From positions 2,303,501-2,367,500 of the forward strand of contig NZ_CP005986.1 of assembly GCF_000175575.2 (NCBI RefSeq): a DNA stretch of 64,000 nucleotides, written 5' to 3'. Source of the stretch: Acidithiobacillus caldus ATCC 51756 (GTDB lineage: Bacteria; Pseudomonadota; Gammaproteobacteria; Acidithiobacillales; Acidithiobacillaceae). Position 1 is the first letter of the stretch. Each line of letters opens with the position of its first letter. The notes beneath the pieces were generated by a model. It saw nothing but the letters and a program-made list of their open reading frames with translations. It ran no database searches and was not told the DNA's origin. The translations under genes and the position numbers were made by a program. This document shows, piece after piece, positions 1 to 8,882 of this stretch.

Positions 1-2
1 TG

Positions 3-1751
3 GGCATCGGCTATGGAAGCTTCGGAACATTTCACTGGGACGCTTTAATCAATACGGGATCCCTGGATGGCTTCCGATCCCTGTTTGCGTACAACAGGCA
101 AACGTCCAACGGCTGGTTAGCCAATGACGGCGACCAGAACACCAATTACTACTATGCTGGCGTCATGCCCTATAACCAGGACCAGTCCAAGGTCTACGCC
201 TACGTGATCGTCAACAGGAACGTCGGCTATACCCCTCACAGTGTGCCACTCGCTCTAATCAATCAGTACGGTTACAACTATAACTGGCCCTTAAACTATA
301 GCTACTCCTCACAGACGGACACGGAGCTCACAGCAATCCTTGGGGACAAAAGCTTGCTGAATTCCTTTACTCTGTTGAACGCGAAGGTGTACGCACAGAA
401 TAATAACTACCACCGCACCTCGTATACAAACCCGGCTTACGATCAGAGTGCCTCTCAGCCTTACTATCTGCCAAATCAGAGCACTGGCTATCCCTTCTGG
501 CTGAGCTATCCGGTACCACCCACCTACGTGCCAGCAAATGTATTCGGCTCAACTCACTATGGTACCGACTACCATCTCTATGAAGAGATACGAAACACCT
601 TGGGTTTCCAACCTTACCTGCGTTTTGCCCTGCCACACAACACGGTGACTGTCGGTGGCAACGTCAACTACAGCATGGAGCACTCGGCAGAATTTTGGTA
701 CGGTGCCTACAACATGCCGAAAATCGGCGGGTACAACAATGCCTGGGACGAGCACGACGAGCGGCTCCTGGCATCCGTCTATGTCCAGGATAACATCAGC
801 CTGCTGGGTGGCGCTGTGCACATCACCCCAGGTATCAAGTACCTGTATGGATATACGGTGAGCTCTGACGATATCGGATTTTACTACCCCATCGGCGGCA
901 GCGTCTCGGGATCGTCCGCCTACACATCGCCAACTATCGCCATAAGCTACTCCCCCATCAAGCACGTGAGCGTCTACGCTGCCTACGGCAGAAACATCAA
1001 GTTCCCGAACATTGGTGCCTACTACAATAACATTGGTGAGCAGGACAACGCTGGCAACTATGTGGTAGTGCCAGAGAAGGTACAGCCCGAGTACGTATCG
1101 GACTATGAAATCGGTGTTCGTTACGCGAATCAGGGGTTGCACGCCTCTGCCGATCTGTATCGGGAGGACTTCAAGAATACCTTCATCAATGTGACCAACG
1201 CCCAGGGCCTCAGCGCGACCTTCAACGGCGGCTCGTCCCGTTACGAGGGCGGCGAACTGTCCATTGAGAACAACTTTGGACATCTTCTTTTTGGAGATTG
1301 GAAGGCCTTCGCCAACTATTCCTATAACCAAGCCGTGTTTGAGTCCTCCTTCAACTCATCCTACGCCGGGACCGTTGAGGCCGGTCAGCCGCTGGCAAAT
1401 ATTCCCAAAAATATGATCAATGTTGGTGTCGACTTTGCCCGGGGCCGGTTCGGCGCCCAACTGGAAGGCAAATATGTATCCTCCCAGTATGTCAATCAAC
1501 AGCTTGCGGGAACGCCAGGCAGTCTGCAGATCCCTCCCTACTTCATTCTGAACCTTGGGCTCCAAGACACCATACCGGTCGGCTATGGATACATCAAGAA
1601 CGTCAAATTGACTCTGGATATCGATAATCTCCTCAATCGCCATTACTATCCCCGTGGCTTTGAGGATACAGACTACTTCGGTAACAACTACCTCTCGGTT
1701 CTCAACGGTATGCCGCGGTATGTATTTGGTAGTATAACTGCCCGGTTCTGA
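3..1751 (+). CDS. TonB-dependent outer-membrane receptor, C-terminal part (5' end outside window)
   Basis: The reading frame is open from the first complete codon at position 3, so the N-terminal plug and TonB box lie upstream of the window. The visible ~582 residues are rich in Tyr, Asn, Ser and alternating aromatic residues typical of an outer-membrane beta-barrel. Near the end there is a receptor-type motif (IDNLLNRHYYPRG), and the protein finishes with a terminal Phe (GSITARF), the usual beta-signal for BAM-dependent assembly. Such receptors import siderophores or other large ligands with TonB energy. No ligand can be assigned because the plug is missing. A 10-bp stem-loop follows 25 nt after the stop. 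Confidence 0.85.
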   Translation, partial: GIGYGSFGTFHWDALINTGSLDGFRSLFAYNRQTSNGWLANDGDQNTNYYYAGVMPYNQDQSKVYAYVIVNRNVGYTPHSVPLALINQYGYNYNWPLNYSYSSQTDTELTAILGDKSLLNSFTLLNAKVYAQNNNYHRTSYTNPAYDQSASQPYYLPNQSTGYPFWLSYPVPPTYVPANVFGSTHYGTDYHLYEEIRNTLGFQPYLRFALPHNTVTVGGNVNYSMEHSAEFWYGAYNMPKIGGYNNAWDEHDERLLASVYVQDNISLLGGAVHITPGIKYLYGYTVSSDDIGFYYPIGGSVSGSSAYTSPTIAISYSPIKHVSVYAAYGRNIKFPNIGAYYNNIGEQDNAGNYVVVPEKVQPEYVSDYEIGVRYANQGLHASADLYREDFKNTFINVTNAQGLSATFNGGSSRYEGGELSIENNFGHLLFGDWKAFANYSYNQAVFESSFNSSYAGTVEAGQPLANIPKNMINVGVDFARGRFGAQLEGKYVSSQYVNQQLAGTPGSLQIPPYFILNLGLQDTIPVGYGYIKNVKLTLDIDNLLNRHYYPRGFEDTDYFGNNYLSVLNGMPRYVFGSITARF

Positions 1752-1776
1752 AAACCTGACGAGGATGGGGACGGAG

Positions 1777-1804
1777 CGCGGGTGGCTTTGTCGTGCCACC
1801 CGCG
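1777..1804 (+). terminator. stem-loop after the TonB receptor gene
   Basis: A perfect 10-bp inverted repeat, CGCGGGTGGC (1777-1786) and GCCACCCGCG (1795-1804), encloses an 8-nt loop. The tail (GCCTTGTTGC) is only weakly T-rich, so this is a probable but not classical intrinsic terminator. Confidence 0.5.
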
Positions 1805-2151
1805 GCCTTGTTGCGTCGGCACGAGTTTGGGGACTGCCGGTATTCCGGGCGTCTCAGCTATCCTCGTCGAGCCAAAGCTTACGTTGCATACTAAGGATCC
1901 CACGTCATCCGACGGAAACACTTTGGGAATCGCCGGAGACGGGAAAGTCACATTCCTTGTGCTCGTCACATGGGTTGGGCAGCAGGTTGCGTACCGACGT
2001 CCAAGTTGGTCAACAATCCCTCGCAAGCTGCAACGAGCGTCGTGAGATGGTCGAAGACCTAACGATCTCGGAATCGTTATCGGATTGGATAGAATATGTA
2101 ATCGCGAACAACGCTCTCAGCCATCGTCTTCAAGAGAAAAGGAGCCTCATC
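1805..2151. other. intergenic region, about 350 bp, no convincing gene
   Basis: The downstream phosphoesterase frame stays open through this stretch, but its translation here has no family features and the Shine-Dalgarno and signal peptide place the start at 2152. A possible -10-like TAGAAT lies at 2090-2095 without a good -35. I see no other feature. Confidence 0.4.
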
Positions 2152-4992
2152 TTGGATATACGTCGAAAATTACTACCCCGGCCCGTCTTAATCGCTGTTT
2201 TGGTGCTTGGCTTGCATGCGCCAGCCGGATTTGCGTCTCCCGTCGTACCAGTCTACCACAATGCCGGTAGCATTTCGGCGCCGACCTCGATTCCCGAGCG
2301 GGATACGCGGGATGTTCTGCATCCCATAACCGTGAACGCCACCGACAAAGACTGGGTGACTCACGTCCTGCCGACGGGACGCATCGTGTCGCCAGTAGGT
2401 ACGGTGGATGGGACACCAAACTTTGCAACGAATGTCGTTGCTCTGGGTCCGGATCACATCGCCGTCCTGGCCAACGGCGCTACACGCGCGCAGACGGTGA
2501 CGCTCTACGACACCAAGACCCTACGGGCCGTCGCTCAGTTGGCGGCCTACAAGGAGAACGCGGACCCACGCGCTGCGTCATCGACGCTGAGCACCGTAGG
2601 CCACCAGAGCCTTTACCAGGGGATCGCAACGGGACCGGATCACACCTTCTTTACGGCGGGCGGTGACAGCAACGACGTTGCCGAGTTTCGCTTTGAGGAC
2701 GGAAAAATCCATCTGCTGCGCCGCTACCCTTTACAGTGGCAAGCCTTTCCCAAGGATCAGTACCCCTACTACTACCAGGGGGAGCGCAAGCCGGGAAAAG
2801 CGCGGCTTTTTTATCCCGATGCCGTAGCTCTCGGGCCGAATCGTCGGCACCTTTTCGTCGCCGGCATGCTCAGTAACAGTGTGGCGCGCATCGACCTCAA
2901 AACGGGCCAAACTCAGTACCTCAATGTCGGGCCTTACCCCTTCGCCCTGACCCTGGCCGATGGCGGCAAGCGGCTGGTCGTCAGCCTGTGGGGGGCCGAT
3001 GCCGTGGCGGTTCTGGATCCCACCGACTTCAAATCCCTAGGCACCGTCGCCGTGGGTCCGCAGACCGGTCCAGATAACCTTGCTGCCGGCGTCCACCCCA
3101 CGGCTTTGGTGGCGCGGACGGATGGCCCGCAGGTGTACGTTGCTTTGGCCAACACCGACCAGGTGGTGGAGGTCGACAGTCAGACTCTGAAGAGCACGGC
3201 GGTGCTCAACGACAGCCCTTACCCCGATGCCCCGCCCGGCTCTTATCCCGACGCTCTGGCCATTGCCGATGGTAAGCTCTTTGTGGCCAATGCCGGCAAC
3301 AACGATGTGGCCGTCTACGACCTGGCCAGCGGCAAAGCCCTGGGTTTGATCCCCACCGGTTGGTATCCGACAGGGATGACCGTCAGCCAAGACGCGCTCT
3401 ATGTCGTCGCCGCCAAGGGCCTCGGCACCGGCCCCAATGTCCAACACCAATGGGTTGGCAACATGATGGATGGCCTGGTCCAAAAAATTCCACTGAACGA
3501 ACTCTCGGAAAAACTTCCGGGATGGACCAAAGCGGCACTCGACAACGATGGCTTTTCCGAGCCACAACGCAGGGCACGGGAAGCGGAAGACCAAAAAGTC
3601 ACCGGATTTTTACGCAAACACATTCGTTACGTCGTCTTCATCCTCAGGGAGAACAAAACCTTCGATGAGGATTTCGGCGACTACAAGCCCGCGGGCGCCT
3701 GGGCCGACTCCAAACTCGATCTGTATGGTCCGAGGCAAGTCCCCAACCTGTACGATCTTGCCCATCATTATACCCTGTTCGTGAATTTCATGGCCGATGG
3801 TGAAGTCACCGCTCAGGGACACCAATGGACGACGGCCGCCAGCGATTCGGACTTTGTGCAGCGGACCTGGCCGGAGTACTATTCCGGGCGCGGACTCGTG
3901 GGCAACCCCGGCTGGACGCAGCCCCTCATTCCCGTGGGCGCGCCTGGGAAAGCGGATTTCCATCCGAGTTCCGATAATCCCTACTCGGACTATCGGAACC
4001 TTTCTGCTTTGGGCAAGTGGACAAATCCCTGGATCAGTTATCCCGAGCGTTTGTTCCTTTTTAACGATCTTCTCAATCACCACGTCTCTTTTGAGGACTT
4101 TGGGGAGTTTGTTTCCCGCTCCGAGGCGGGGAATATTTCTGCGGCCATGAAGCAACATTTGGCCACCGGTTTCCCCGGTTGGGATCGGATGATTTTGGAT
4201 ACCTACCGGGAGAAAGTGGCGGAAAACTGGTTGAAAGCCCATCCCGGCGCCAAGTTCCCCCATTTCATCTACATCTGGCTGCCGGACGACCACACCGCTG
4301 GGCGCGCGCCCTGTTATTACACGCCGGACTATTATGTGGCCAACAACGATTATGCGACGGCCAAATTCATCCATTATCTCTCGACCACGCCGCAGTGGAA
4401 GCACATGGTCGTATTCCTCACCGAGGACGACGCCCAGTCCGGGGCCGATCACATCGACGCCCACCGTACCCTGGCCTTGGCCATGGGTCCCTGGGTGAAA
4501 CAGGGTTTTCTGGAGACCAATCTCTACTCCCAAGTCAACATCCTCAAAACCACCGAGGCCATTTTCGGCCTACCTCCCATGTCGCAATGGGATCAGAATG
4601 CCAGTGTCTTTCGTGGCATATGGACCGATCATCCGGATTTTGCGCCAACGCCCAAACCCACTCCCATCCAGATACCGGTGGCCTTCAACAGCGGTGCGTG
4701 CACCAACGTCAAGCTTTTGCGACGTGAGGTCGGCATGACCGGACACTCCCTGAGCGGAAAGTGGTTCAAAGAGCACGAAGATACTCTGGAGGCCAAGCTA
4801 CCGCCTTTGGCCAAGGACGTGCGCTATAGCCCGACCACACTACTCAAAGTGCCGGGGCCGGAGCAAATGAAGCAGGAGTGGGTCGCAGCCAAAGGGGAGA
4901 AGTCCTACGACCAGGTAATGGCCTACCTGCGCCGGATAGCCGCGAAACACCACGCCCCGCTCGCTGCATTCCGCGCCGGGGAGGACGAGTAA
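2152..4992 (+). CDS. exported beta-propeller (YncE-like) / alkaline-phosphatase-fold phosphoesterase
   Basis: The TTG at 2152 is chosen because AAAGGAG (2138-2144) sits 7 nt upstream and the product then begins with a clear Sec signal peptide (charged start, hydrophobic LIAVLVLGLHAPAG, then FAS). The 946-residue protein has two parts. Residues ~60-470 carry repeated blades of YVTN/YncE type (LFVAGMLSNSVARID, LFVANAGNNDVAVYD, YVALANTDQVVEVD). From ~residue 490 a phosphoesterase domain of the phospholipase C/acid phosphatase superfamily follows, with VVFILRENKTFDEDFGDY near its start and an acidic/His metal-site segment TEDDAQSGADHIDAHR around residue 757. It likely acts on phosphate esters in the periplasm; the substrate cannot be read from sequence. 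Confidence 0.85.
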   Translation: MDIRRKLLPRPVLIAVLVLGLHAPAGFASPVVPVYHNAGSISAPTSIPERDTRDVLHPITVNATDKDWVTHVLPTGRIVSPVGTVDGTPNFATNVVALGPDHIAVLANGATRAQTVTLYDTKTLRAVAQLAAYKENADPRAASSTLSTVGHQSLYQGIATGPDHTFFTAGGDSNDVAEFRFEDGKIHLLRRYPLQWQAFPKDQYPYYYQGERKPGKARLFYPDAVALGPNRRHLFVAGMLSNSVARIDLKTGQTQYLNVGPYPFALTLADGGKRLVVSLWGADAVAVLDPTDFKSLGTVAVGPQTGPDNLAAGVHPTALVARTDGPQVYVALANTDQVVEVDSQTLKSTAVLNDSPYPDAPPGSYPDALAIADGKLFVANAGNNDVAVYDLASGKALGLIPTGWYPTGMTVSQDALYVVAAKGLGTGPNVQHQWVGNMMDGLVQKIPLNELSEKLPGWTKAALDNDGFSEPQRRAREAEDQKVTGFLRKHIRYVVFILRENKTFDEDFGDYKPAGAWADSKLDLYGPRQVPNLYDLAHHYTLFVNFMADGEVTAQGHQWTTAASDSDFVQRTWPEYYSGRGLVGNPGWTQPLIPVGAPGKADFHPSSDNPYSDYRNLSALGKWTNPWISYPERLFLFNDLLNHHVSFEDFGEFVSRSEAGNISAAMKQHLATGFPGWDRMILDTYREKVAENWLKAHPGAKFPHFIYIWLPDDHTAGRAPCYYTPDYYVANNDYATAKFIHYLSTTPQWKHMVVFLTEDDAQSGADHIDAHRTLALAMGPWVKQGFLETNLYSQVNILKTTEAIFGLPPMSQWDQNASVFRGIWTDHPDFAPTPKPTPIQIPVAFNSGACTNVKLLRREVGMTGHSLSGKWFKEHEDTLEAKLPPLAKDVRYSPTTLLKVPGPEQMKQEWVAAKGEKSYDQVMAYLRRIAAKHHAPLAAFRAGEDE

Positions 4993-5034
4993 GAAATAAC
5001 CCCCAAGGATCGGTTGATAGTTGCCGACGGAGCG

Positions 5035-5071
5035 TCTGGCACCACTGGCGGTAAGCCAGATCGGCTATAAT
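5035..5071 (+). promoter_or_regulatory. inverted repeat followed by a consensus -10 box
   Basis: TCTGGC (5035-5040) and GCCAGA (5055-5060) pair, with inner ACC/GGT pairing, and are followed 5 nt later by a perfect TATAAT (5066-5071). No good -35 is present at 16-18 nt spacing, so the promoter may be activator-dependent, with the repeat as an operator, or the repeat may be a terminator for the upstream gene. It fits transcription of the gene starting at 5155. Confidence 0.4.
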
Positions 5072-5094
5072 CGGTTCATAGTGGAGCGAACGTG

Positions 5095-5130
5095 CCAGGA
5101 AGTCGGTGAACCACAGCCGCCGATTCCTGG
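5095..5130 (+). promoter_or_regulatory. leader hairpin just upstream of the ribosome binding site
   Basis: CCAGGAAGTCGG (5095-5106) pairs with CCGATTCCTGG (5120-5130), with one bulge, in the 5' leader between the TATAAT and the Shine-Dalgarno (5141-5146). It could stabilise the mRNA or gate translation; no known riboswitch class was recognised. Confidence 0.35.
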
Positions 5131-5154
5131 GTAACACCGAGGGAGGATACGGAC

Positions 5155-6144
5155 TTGCGATACCTGACGCTGTTTTTCCTGTTCGTTCTATCCTCGACTC
5201 CGGCTTTCGGCGGCAGTGCGCCAGCAAAGCAACATACGTGGACGCTCCCAGTCGCTCCCGGACAGAGCCTGCGCATCAAGCTACCCGTCCAGGACTGTAC
5301 CATCGTATCCACTCCCGGAACCGACTTGAAGGTAGTCTGGCGGTTGTGGGACGAATCCGGTTCTGCCGTACCGGTCACCACCGCGCGCAAGCTCATGATT
5401 TCTGTGACAACGGATAGACATGTGGTTCTGGTCCACGGATTGGATGACGCCAACCTGGCATCCAGCAATACTACGTGGGAAGGAATCCCTCAGGGTCTGG
5501 ATGACATCGTCAACTTGCCAAATACCATACGGATCTGGATGAGCAAGGACACCCCCTCGGACGTCTCCAGCACGGCGCTCTCCACTACCGTTCACGCATC
5601 CGTAACCGTATATGTACCCGAGCCTCTTCCGGTGAATGCGCAGCTGGGGGTTGGTAATTTTCGCTTTATGAATCCGCAAGCGACCACGCCAATTACCGTC
5701 CACGATGGGGTTGGAGCGGTGGACATCGTTTCGGATTCGAGGACGATTGACGCGTCAACGGGCACGGGCGCTCTCCGTGTGCACCAATATGCCGGCGCAC
5801 GGACAACGCTGACGACAGGCTCTGGCCCCGTGCATTGGACGGGATCGACGCAACTTTTACGAGTCCGCTCGGGTGTGGGTAATATTGAGCTACGTGCAAG
5901 CCCGTTGCCCGCCAACGCCGATATATATGCACAAACCGGAACGGGTAACATTTCTGTCTGCTTTTCCCATAAACAAGCATTGAATGCCAGCATCATTACG
6001 GGGCTCAAAGAACCCGATGTCCACTATCCGGTTACCCCCATAAAGATCACTGGGCATGACTACCGATTCGGGCCACAACGCAGCGCCGCGCGAGTTCGCC
6101 TCAAAAGCGGGACAGGAAAAGTCGACCTGCGTTTGTGCCCATGA
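5155..6144 (+). CDS. exported beta-strand-repeat protein of unknown function (DUF4097-like)
   Basis: The start is TTG at 5155, with GGGAGG at 5141-5146 eight nt upstream. The 329-residue product opens with a signal peptide (RYLTLFFLFVLSSTPAFG). The second half contains recurring short strands of the form TGTG/SGxGxI-x-hydrophobic (GVGAVDIV, TGTGALRVH, TGSGPVHW, GVGNIELRA, TGTGNISV, SGTGKVDLR), as in putative adhesin/DUF4097 beta-solenoid proteins. It lies 162 bp after the phosphoesterase with its own probable promoter. No enzymatic motif is visible and the function is unknown. Confidence 0.7.
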   Translation: MRYLTLFFLFVLSSTPAFGGSAPAKQHTWTLPVAPGQSLRIKLPVQDCTIVSTPGTDLKVVWRLWDESGSAVPVTTARKLMISVTTDRHVVLVHGLDDANLASSNTTWEGIPQGLDDIVNLPNTIRIWMSKDTPSDVSSTALSTTVHASVTVYVPEPLPVNAQLGVGNFRFMNPQATTPITVHDGVGAVDIVSDSRTIDASTGTGALRVHQYAGARTTLTTGSGPVHWTGSTQLLRVRSGVGNIELRASPLPANADIYAQTGTGNISVCFSHKQALNASIITGLKEPDVHYPVTPIKITGHDYRFGPQRSAARVRLKSGTGKVDLRLCP

Positions 6145-6278
6145 TTTTGCGCGAAATCTTGGATGCCTGGGCGATACATTCATCTTTACAAAGACCCTCA
6201 CACACCCAGATACTGGAAATGGTGGATATCGCCAAGCTGACGGAACCGCTCATACTGCTTTTGGCCTTGGTCAAGTGA
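6141..6278 (+). CDS. possible translationally coupled small protein, 45 aa
   Basis: An ATG at 6141 overlaps the stop of the preceding gene as ATGA and opens a 45-codon frame ending at TGA 6276-6278. The product begins MILREILDAW and ends in a hydrophobic segment (KLTEPLILLLALVK) that could be a short membrane helix. There is no homology I can name; the support is the overlap geometry and the plausible composition. It could equally be a chance ORF. Confidence 0.3.
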   Translation: MILREILDAWAIHSSLQRPSHTQILEMVDIAKLTEPLILLLALVK

Positions 6279-6513
6279 CCCATTTTACTGGTACAGGGCA
6301 TGCTTCGGCATGCCGAGCCGGTGTGTCGAGAGCATTCCTTTGAGCGCGCTTCCCTTACAGATCAACTCCCTGGTTTTTCTATTTTAGCTGGTCTTTCCAT
6401 GACTCTCCGCCACGGTCGCAGTCTTCTTTTCCGTTTGCGAACAGGAAGCCTAAAACCGCACGGGCACGTAATGAGCGCGTAGGTCGCCGAGCTTTGCTCG
6501 CACAAGCGACGGA
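6279..6513. other. intergenic region with a UUCG-loop hairpin
   Basis: This convergent gap holds a 7-bp stem GGCATGC/GCATGCC (6297-6314) closed by TTCG, a very stable tetraloop type, but with no T-run on either side. It may mark transcript ends for the plus-strand unit. The rest shows no supported gene. Confidence 0.35.
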
Positions 6514-7767
6514 CTAAGGCGTACCCACGTCGACGAGCGCCTCGTCCACCAGTTCCAGCCAGTGCACCACTGGTACCCTGGCTTCTTGGGCAAGGTACAA
6601 CTGGCAGCCGACATTGGCGGTGGCAATACGCTTGGGCTCGTCCTTCTCGAGCCTATCCAGCTTGTTCCGGCGTAACTGCGCGGCAAGCTGTGGTTGCAGT
6701 AGGGAATAGCTCCCGGCGGAACCACAGCACAGTTCGGCATCGCCGATCTCACTGAGTTGGTAGCCGAGGCGCGTCAGGATTCCCTCCACGACGCCCGCCA
6801 GTCGCTGTCCATGTTGCAAGGAACAGGGGGCGTGAAAGGCGATGCGCCCCCGCGCGATGCCCGGAATGGACCGCGCCCCCAGTTCACGAGCCAACCACTG
6901 CGAGGGGTCACAGGCAATTTCGGCGATCCGGGCGGCCTTGGCGGCATAGGCAGGATCGTCCTCCAGGTAGTGGCCATAGTCCTTGACCACACTGCCGCAG
7001 CCACTGGCGCTCACGAGAATGGCCTGGGCACCGTCCTCGAGATACGGCCACCAGGCATCGATATTGCCCCGCATGAGGGCCCTGGCCTCATCCCAGGCGT
7101 CCAGGTGCAGACTCAGCGCTCCACAGCACGTCGCCGTAGGGGCAGACCTCAAGTCCACACCCAGGCGTTGCAGTATCCGCGCCAGGGCGGCGCGGGTGGC
7201 AGGCGTTGCCACGCTTTGAACGCAGCCGTCCAGATGCAGCACGCGCCGGCCGGCGGAGGACGCAACGGCAACTTCCGACCGTGCAGAGTCCGGCGATTCT
7301 GCCGGAAGGGGTGGCAAAGTGCGCGCCAGTGATGCCTTCAGCAGGGGTTTGAACACCCGACCAAGGCCAAGGGCAGCGCGAAAGCGCTTGGGCTCGGTGA
7401 CCACGTAGCGAAGCAGACGACGCTCGAGGGCCGCCCGCGGCGGACGCGGCAACGCTTGGTTCTGTAGGTGGCGGCCGATCTCCAGAAGGCGACCGTAGCG
7501 CACGCCCGAAGGGCAGGTGGTCTCACAGGCGCGACAGCCGAGGCAGCGATCCAGGTGCAGGCGGGTCGTCTCCGTCGTCTGCTCCCCTGCCAGCAGGGCC
7601 TTGATGAGGTAGATGCGCCCGCGCGGGCCGTCCTGTTCGTCGCCAAGGATGCGGTAGGTGGGACAAGTCGCATTGCAAAAACCGCAATGCACACAATCCC
7701 GAAGGATGGACTCGGCTTCGCCGACCAAGGGGTCGGCGCGGTATTGGGGAGCAATCTGGGTTTGCAT
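6514..7767 (-). CDS. glcF: glycolate oxidase iron-sulfur subunit
   Basis: This 417-residue protein has two N-terminal [4Fe-4S] motifs, CVHCGFCNATCP (Cys25/28/31/35) and CLGCRACETTCP (Cys75/78/81/85). Two CCG-type cysteine domains follow, including CCGALSLH and CCGSAGSYSLL with HAPCSLQHGQ. This is the GlcF layout: the subunit takes electrons from the GlcD/GlcE flavoproteins and passes them to the quinone pool. It is last in the operon, 37 nt after glcE. The substrate could be glycolate, D-lactate or a related 2-hydroxy acid; the subunit family alone does not decide. Confidence 0.9.
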   Translation of the reverse strand: MQTQIAPQYRADPLVGEAESILRDCVHCGFCNATCPTYRILGDEQDGPRGRIYLIKALLAGEQTTETTRLHLDRCLGCRACETTCPSGVRYGRLLEIGRHLQNQALPRPPRAALERRLLRYVVTEPKRFRAALGLGRVFKPLLKASLARTLPPLPAESPDSARSEVAVASSAGRRVLHLDGCVQSVATPATRAALARILQRLGVDLRSAPTATCCGALSLHLDAWDEARALMRGNIDAWWPYLEDGAQAILVSASGCGSVVKDYGHYLEDDPAYAAKAARIAEIACDPSQWLARELGARSIPGIARGRIAFHAPCSLQHGQRLAGVVEGILTRLGYQLSEIGDAELCCGSAGSYSLLQPQLAAQLRRNKLDRLEKDEPKRIATANVGCQLYLAQEARVPVVHWLELVDEALVDVGTP

Positions 7768-7804
7768 GGCTTTCCGTCACTATTCGACGTGCATGATCCG
7801 GACA

Positions 7805-8881
7805 TCACAATCCGGCATAGAATCGCCCCGGATTGAGGATCCCCTTGGGATCGAAGGCGGCCTTCAGGCGCTGATGCAGGGCAAAGAGTGGCCGGGGTAG
7901 CGGCTCGAAGATATCAGTGTCCGCATTCGGCGTTGCGCCCGCGCGAAAGCAGGTTGTGTGTCCGCCCTGACGGTGTGCCCACTGCCGCACGGCCGTGGGA
8001 TCGGAGACGGCACGTAACCAGCGCTGCTGTCCACCCCATTCCCAGAGGCTGACGCCAAAGTGCTCTGGCTGCGTGGGCGCGGCGGCTGGCAGGGACAAGC
8101 GCCAGAGGGAATCGTCCTTCTGGAAAAAATCGAGGCGCTGCTCACGCAAATCCTCCCAAAAGGCCGTACCCGCGTCGTCCTTCAGACTCTCGCCACCAAT
8201 CGTTTCCGCGAAATTCCGTACCCGATGCTCCTGTCCCGAGAGACGCAGATAAAGGACGCCATCGAGGTAGGCACTGGCGCTGATGGGAGTACTCTGTAGC
8301 GCCCAGCGACGCATCGCTTCCAGGGCTCCCGCAGCCGAGCATTCCAGCACCCGCGTGTGCTCCACGGCTGGACGCGGCAAGACTTTCACCGTCACCTCGA
8401 GGATGAGGGCGAGACTGCCGAGGGAGCCGGCCATCAAGCGCGCGACGTCGTAACCAGCGACGTTCTTCAATACGGTGCCGCCAAAGCGGAGATCTTCCCC
8501 CAACCCATTGAGGACACGCACACCCAGGATGTGATCCTTGACGGCGCCGGCGTAGGGACGACGCGGGCCGGAGAGACCACAGGCGATGGTACCGCCGATG
8601 CTGGCGTTCGGGCCAAAGCGGGGGGGCTCGAAGGGGAGCATCTGGCCCCGCTCCGCCAAGGCCGCGTCGATCTCACGCAACGGGGTACCGGCACGGGCGG
8701 TGAGGAAGAGCTCGCTGGGCTCGTAGGCCAGGATGCCGCGGTGCCGACCGAGGTCCACGACGCCATCGGCACACACGGGCCGACCATAGAAGGACTTGCT
8801 GCCGCTGCCGCGGATCTCGAGGGACTGGCCCTTGGCGAAGGCCTCGCGCACCTGCGCGCGGAGCTCGGCGCTACCATCCAT
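7805..8881 (-). CDS. glcE: glycolate oxidase FAD-binding subunit
   Basis: The ATG at 8881 gives a 358-residue protein, and only one nucleotide separates it from the glcD stop. The frame is open further upstream, but that stretch is antisense-type translation of glcD. The product has a PCMH-type FAD domain (GSGSKSFYGRPV, PNASIGGTIACGLSGPRRPYAG, LKNVAGYDVARLMAGSLG) and a short C-terminal domain ending FDPKGILNPGRFY, as in GlcE. It forms the oxidase complex with GlcD and GlcF. Confidence 0.9.
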   Translation of the reverse strand: MDGSAELRAQVREAFAKGQSLEIRGSGSKSFYGRPVCADGVVDLGRHRGILAYEPSELFLTARAGTPLREIDAALAERGQMLPFEPPRFGPNASIGGTIACGLSGPRRPYAGAVKDHILGVRVLNGLGEDLRFGGTVLKNVAGYDVARLMAGSLGSLALILEVTVKVLPRPAVEHTRVLECSAAGALEAMRRWALQSTPISASAYLDGVLYLRLSGQEHRVRNFAETIGGESLKDDAGTAFWEDLREQRLDFFQKDDSLWRLSLPAAAPTQPEHFGVSLWEWGGQQRWLRAVSDPTAVRQWAHRQGGHTTCFRAGATPNADTDIFEPLPRPLFALHQRLKAAFDPKGILNPGRFYAGL

Positions 8882-8882
8882 A

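Noticed and set aside
1765..2151. N-terminal extension of the phosphoesterase from position 1765
   Set aside because: The extension crosses a stem-loop and gives no family sequence; TTG at 2152 has a strong Shine-Dalgarno and reveals a signal peptide.
6297..6314. GGCATGC-TTCG-GCATGCC hairpin as a riboswitch or small RNA
   Set aside because: A single 7-bp stem with no other conserved structure, promoter or T-run; at most a transcript end.
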